Under the pieces are notes generated by a model, which saw only the letters and a program-made list of their open reading frames with translations, was not told the DNA's origin and did no database searches. Of a DNA stretch of 41,498 nt, positions 39,956 to 41,498 are shown in pieces; the first letter of the stretch is position 1, and each line of letters opens with the position of its first letter. Location of the stretch: assembly GCA_021014945.1 (NCBI GenBank), contig MU266568.1, positions 1 through 41,498 of the forward strand, read 5' to 3'. The DNA comes from Leucogyrophana mollusca. Taxonomy: Eukaryota; Basidiomycota; Agaricomycetes; Boletales. The position numbers and the translations under genes were made by a program.

Positions 39956-41051
39956 CGATCGCTTCGATTCACCTATGTACTGCAGTCGCGTATTCGCCGT
40001 TTCTTGTAGCGCGTCCTCATGCCTTTTCTCCCCCATTTCACTAATACTTCGCAGCTTTGTAGTGTACGCATCACGAACGCCTTTAAGCTTTAGTGACTGC
40101 ATCGGTGGCGGACTACTCACTGATGGCTCTTATCGACCCAGGAAAGGTTGCGGAGCGCTCACTCAGCGGCATGTAAGACTGGTCTGACCTGAACTCAGGA
40201 AATTCGCGTGCCCGGTGTCCATGTTGGCTCCGCTTGTGTCAGGCTTTCGGTTACATCGTGCAATCAGCAGACATATACGACCTCCTACTTAGCTCGGAAC
40301 AAGGAGACAAACGTAGTTCATCTACCCAGGGGTTAAGATACTGCATCCCTGGGGTCCGCTGGCGGCTGGAAAGTAGTAAGTACTTACTTGAACTGGATTG
40401 TTTCTGGCTCGAAAGCCGTAACTTATTAATATTATACATCACGTTCACATAGTAATTTCTAGACGATGCTGCCAGCTCATCAGGCCTGGAAGCCACACCA
40501 CGGTCGATGTGATCCCTCTGCAGGCAGGAGTTGAAGTTCATGAGGCTGTCAACAAGGTGCAGGCCGACCAGCGCGTGCAGTGGACGGATGCAAAATAATG
40601 TCGAGTGCATATATCTGGCCCCGGGTAATCGGATAGAGGTTGTGGGCTCCCACTCATTGACAGAACTTTGCCAATATTATGGTTTGACCTTGTGGGTCCA
40701 TGGGTATGGGTCATGCGATGCACTTGGCAAGTTCGATAAATTTGATAATTCTCTGACTGTCTGATTCTCAAACGGCTTGGGACGTTATCCGATGCCTAAG
40801 AAATTTTATATCGCCTAAAGAAAAATACCACGACGGAGACAAGTACAACGGTATGCCGATGTAATTATATTATTGCTACAAATTCGCCGCTAGGTATCAC
40901 AGTCGCACGGGGAGGATGAAAGTTATATGTCAGGCAATCCAGATAGTAATAGCACCCGCTGGTTTGTGGCTGCAATGCAATCGGTGAGCATTCGAGGTGG
41001 AAGCACTGAGGGGACGAATGGGACTGACTCCGTGGTAGTTGGCGCCAGTAT
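39956..41051. repeat. K-A convergent flank block, copy 2 (empty MITE site)
   Basis: This is homologous to 32618-33976. The order of shared words is the same: TACTTCGCAG, a variant of GGGATTAGGACACTGCATCC, AAAGCCGTAACTTATTAA, CACGGTCGATGTGATCCCTC and TTTTATATCGCC. It lacks the 303-bp MITE; the junction near 40380-40400 reads AGTACTTACTTGAAC. Its 3' end meets the A3 gene just as copy 1 meets A2. Confidence 0.8.
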
Positions 41052-41498
41052 TCACTGTTGGGCCGCCGAGTTAGTGGCAGATGAATCATGGCAGGGGCCA
41101 CGGTTCACGATGTAATAGTTATACACGATTTTGGGACCGGAGGAACAGTTAGTGGGGGAAGCTTCTGGCTCATCTTTAAATGCGGAGTTCATTAGCTGAG
41201 AAATAGCCAACGTCGGCGCATCAACAAGGCTCCCGTCCGCTGGCTGGGGATCAACCAACGTCGCCGCATCAACAGCAGAGGCTATAAGGGGAGAACGCTT
41301 CAGCAATGTTCTTACAGGACGAGGGATATCGATCCTACCTGAAAACGCATCCGCGGATGAGCCCGCGAGGGAATTCTGATCGACAAAACCATGGGTGACT
41401 ACCCAGACCTCCCTCGCAGCTTCCTCATCGACAGGGCCGTCTTGTGGGATCGATATCGAGATCCATCCACCGGGGGGCACAGCCCCGTCTGTTTATGG
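41052..41498 (-). CDS. Family A member A3, partial at the window end
   Basis: Only the last exon is inside the window. An acceptor (AAACAG) at about 41489-41491 is followed by GAVPPGGWISISIPQDG, aligning with A2 GAVSPGERISGLSIPLEG. SSADAFSGRIDIPR follows, aligning with the A2 DPFADAF...SSRINILRS stretch. A Ser/Ala-rich part comes next and then KIVYNYYIVNRGP, the counterpart of TYINNYYHHS. The frame stops at a TGA, 41052-41054. Downstream DNA still aligns with the A2 tail (GTCAGTCCCATTC in both), so A3 is either truncated by a frame change or has an extra intron. The earlier exons lie outside the window. Confidence 0.6.

Overview
The window is nuclear DNA of a filamentous fungus, most likely an agaricomycete (Basidiomycota). 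The genes are packed tightly, carry many 45-70 nt introns and often need splicing to restore catalytic motifs. They include a CTR9/ADA2-type chromatin set and a kinase-like family typical of mushroom-forming fungi. No tRNA, rRNA, CRISPR array or prokaryotic signal was seen. All gene models were built by reading both strands and joining exons by hand at splice signals that restore known protein motifs. Exact internal boundaries are predictions.

Positions 1-28,000 are mostly conserved single-copy housekeeping genes. In order they are: CTR9 (Paf1 complex, minus); an intronless coiled-coil protein with a two-copy 77-residue repeat (plus); an unrecognised spliced gene (minus); ADA2 (SAGA adaptor, plus), tail to tail with an MCY1-type cysteine-synthase-like enzyme (minus); a small lysine/arginine-rich ORF; a CoA-binding-domain protein; a ZRC1/COT1-like zinc transporter; a secreted GH18 chitinase; an NPY1-like NADH pyrophosphatase (minus); two small hypothetical ORFs; a C2H2 zinc-finger protein (minus), head to head with a YMC1-like mitochondrial carrier (plus). 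Three of these genes (MCY1, NPY1, carrier) seem to use GC-AG introns. The carrier's first intron seems to start with GA. MCY1 contains a 5-nt microexon.

Positions 28,300-41,498 look quite different. This is a lineage-specific array made of two gene families. Family K encodes about 390-residue protein-kinase-like proteins on the plus strand (K1, K2 and a decayed K3). Family A encodes proteins I do not recognise on the minus strand (A1, A2 and A3, the last cut by the window end). A and K lie head to head (A1/K1, A2/K2) and neighbouring units meet tail to tail (K1/A2, K3/A3). Exon lengths match closely between paralogues: 78/78, 38/39 and 22/22 codons for A1/A2, and 285, 38 and 319 nt for three internal exons of K1/K2. 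The K1-A2 segment was copied to give K3-A3, and a further fragment of the K 3' flank is fused to the broken 5' end of K3. A 303-bp MITE with TA target duplication sits in the K1-A2 copy, and its empty site survives in the K3-A3 copy.

The repeated divergent A/K pair is the best candidate here for an undescribed system: a kinase-like protein paired with a fast-evolving partner that has a Ser/Thr/Asn-rich tail. A functional link between the two is inference from position and co-duplication only.
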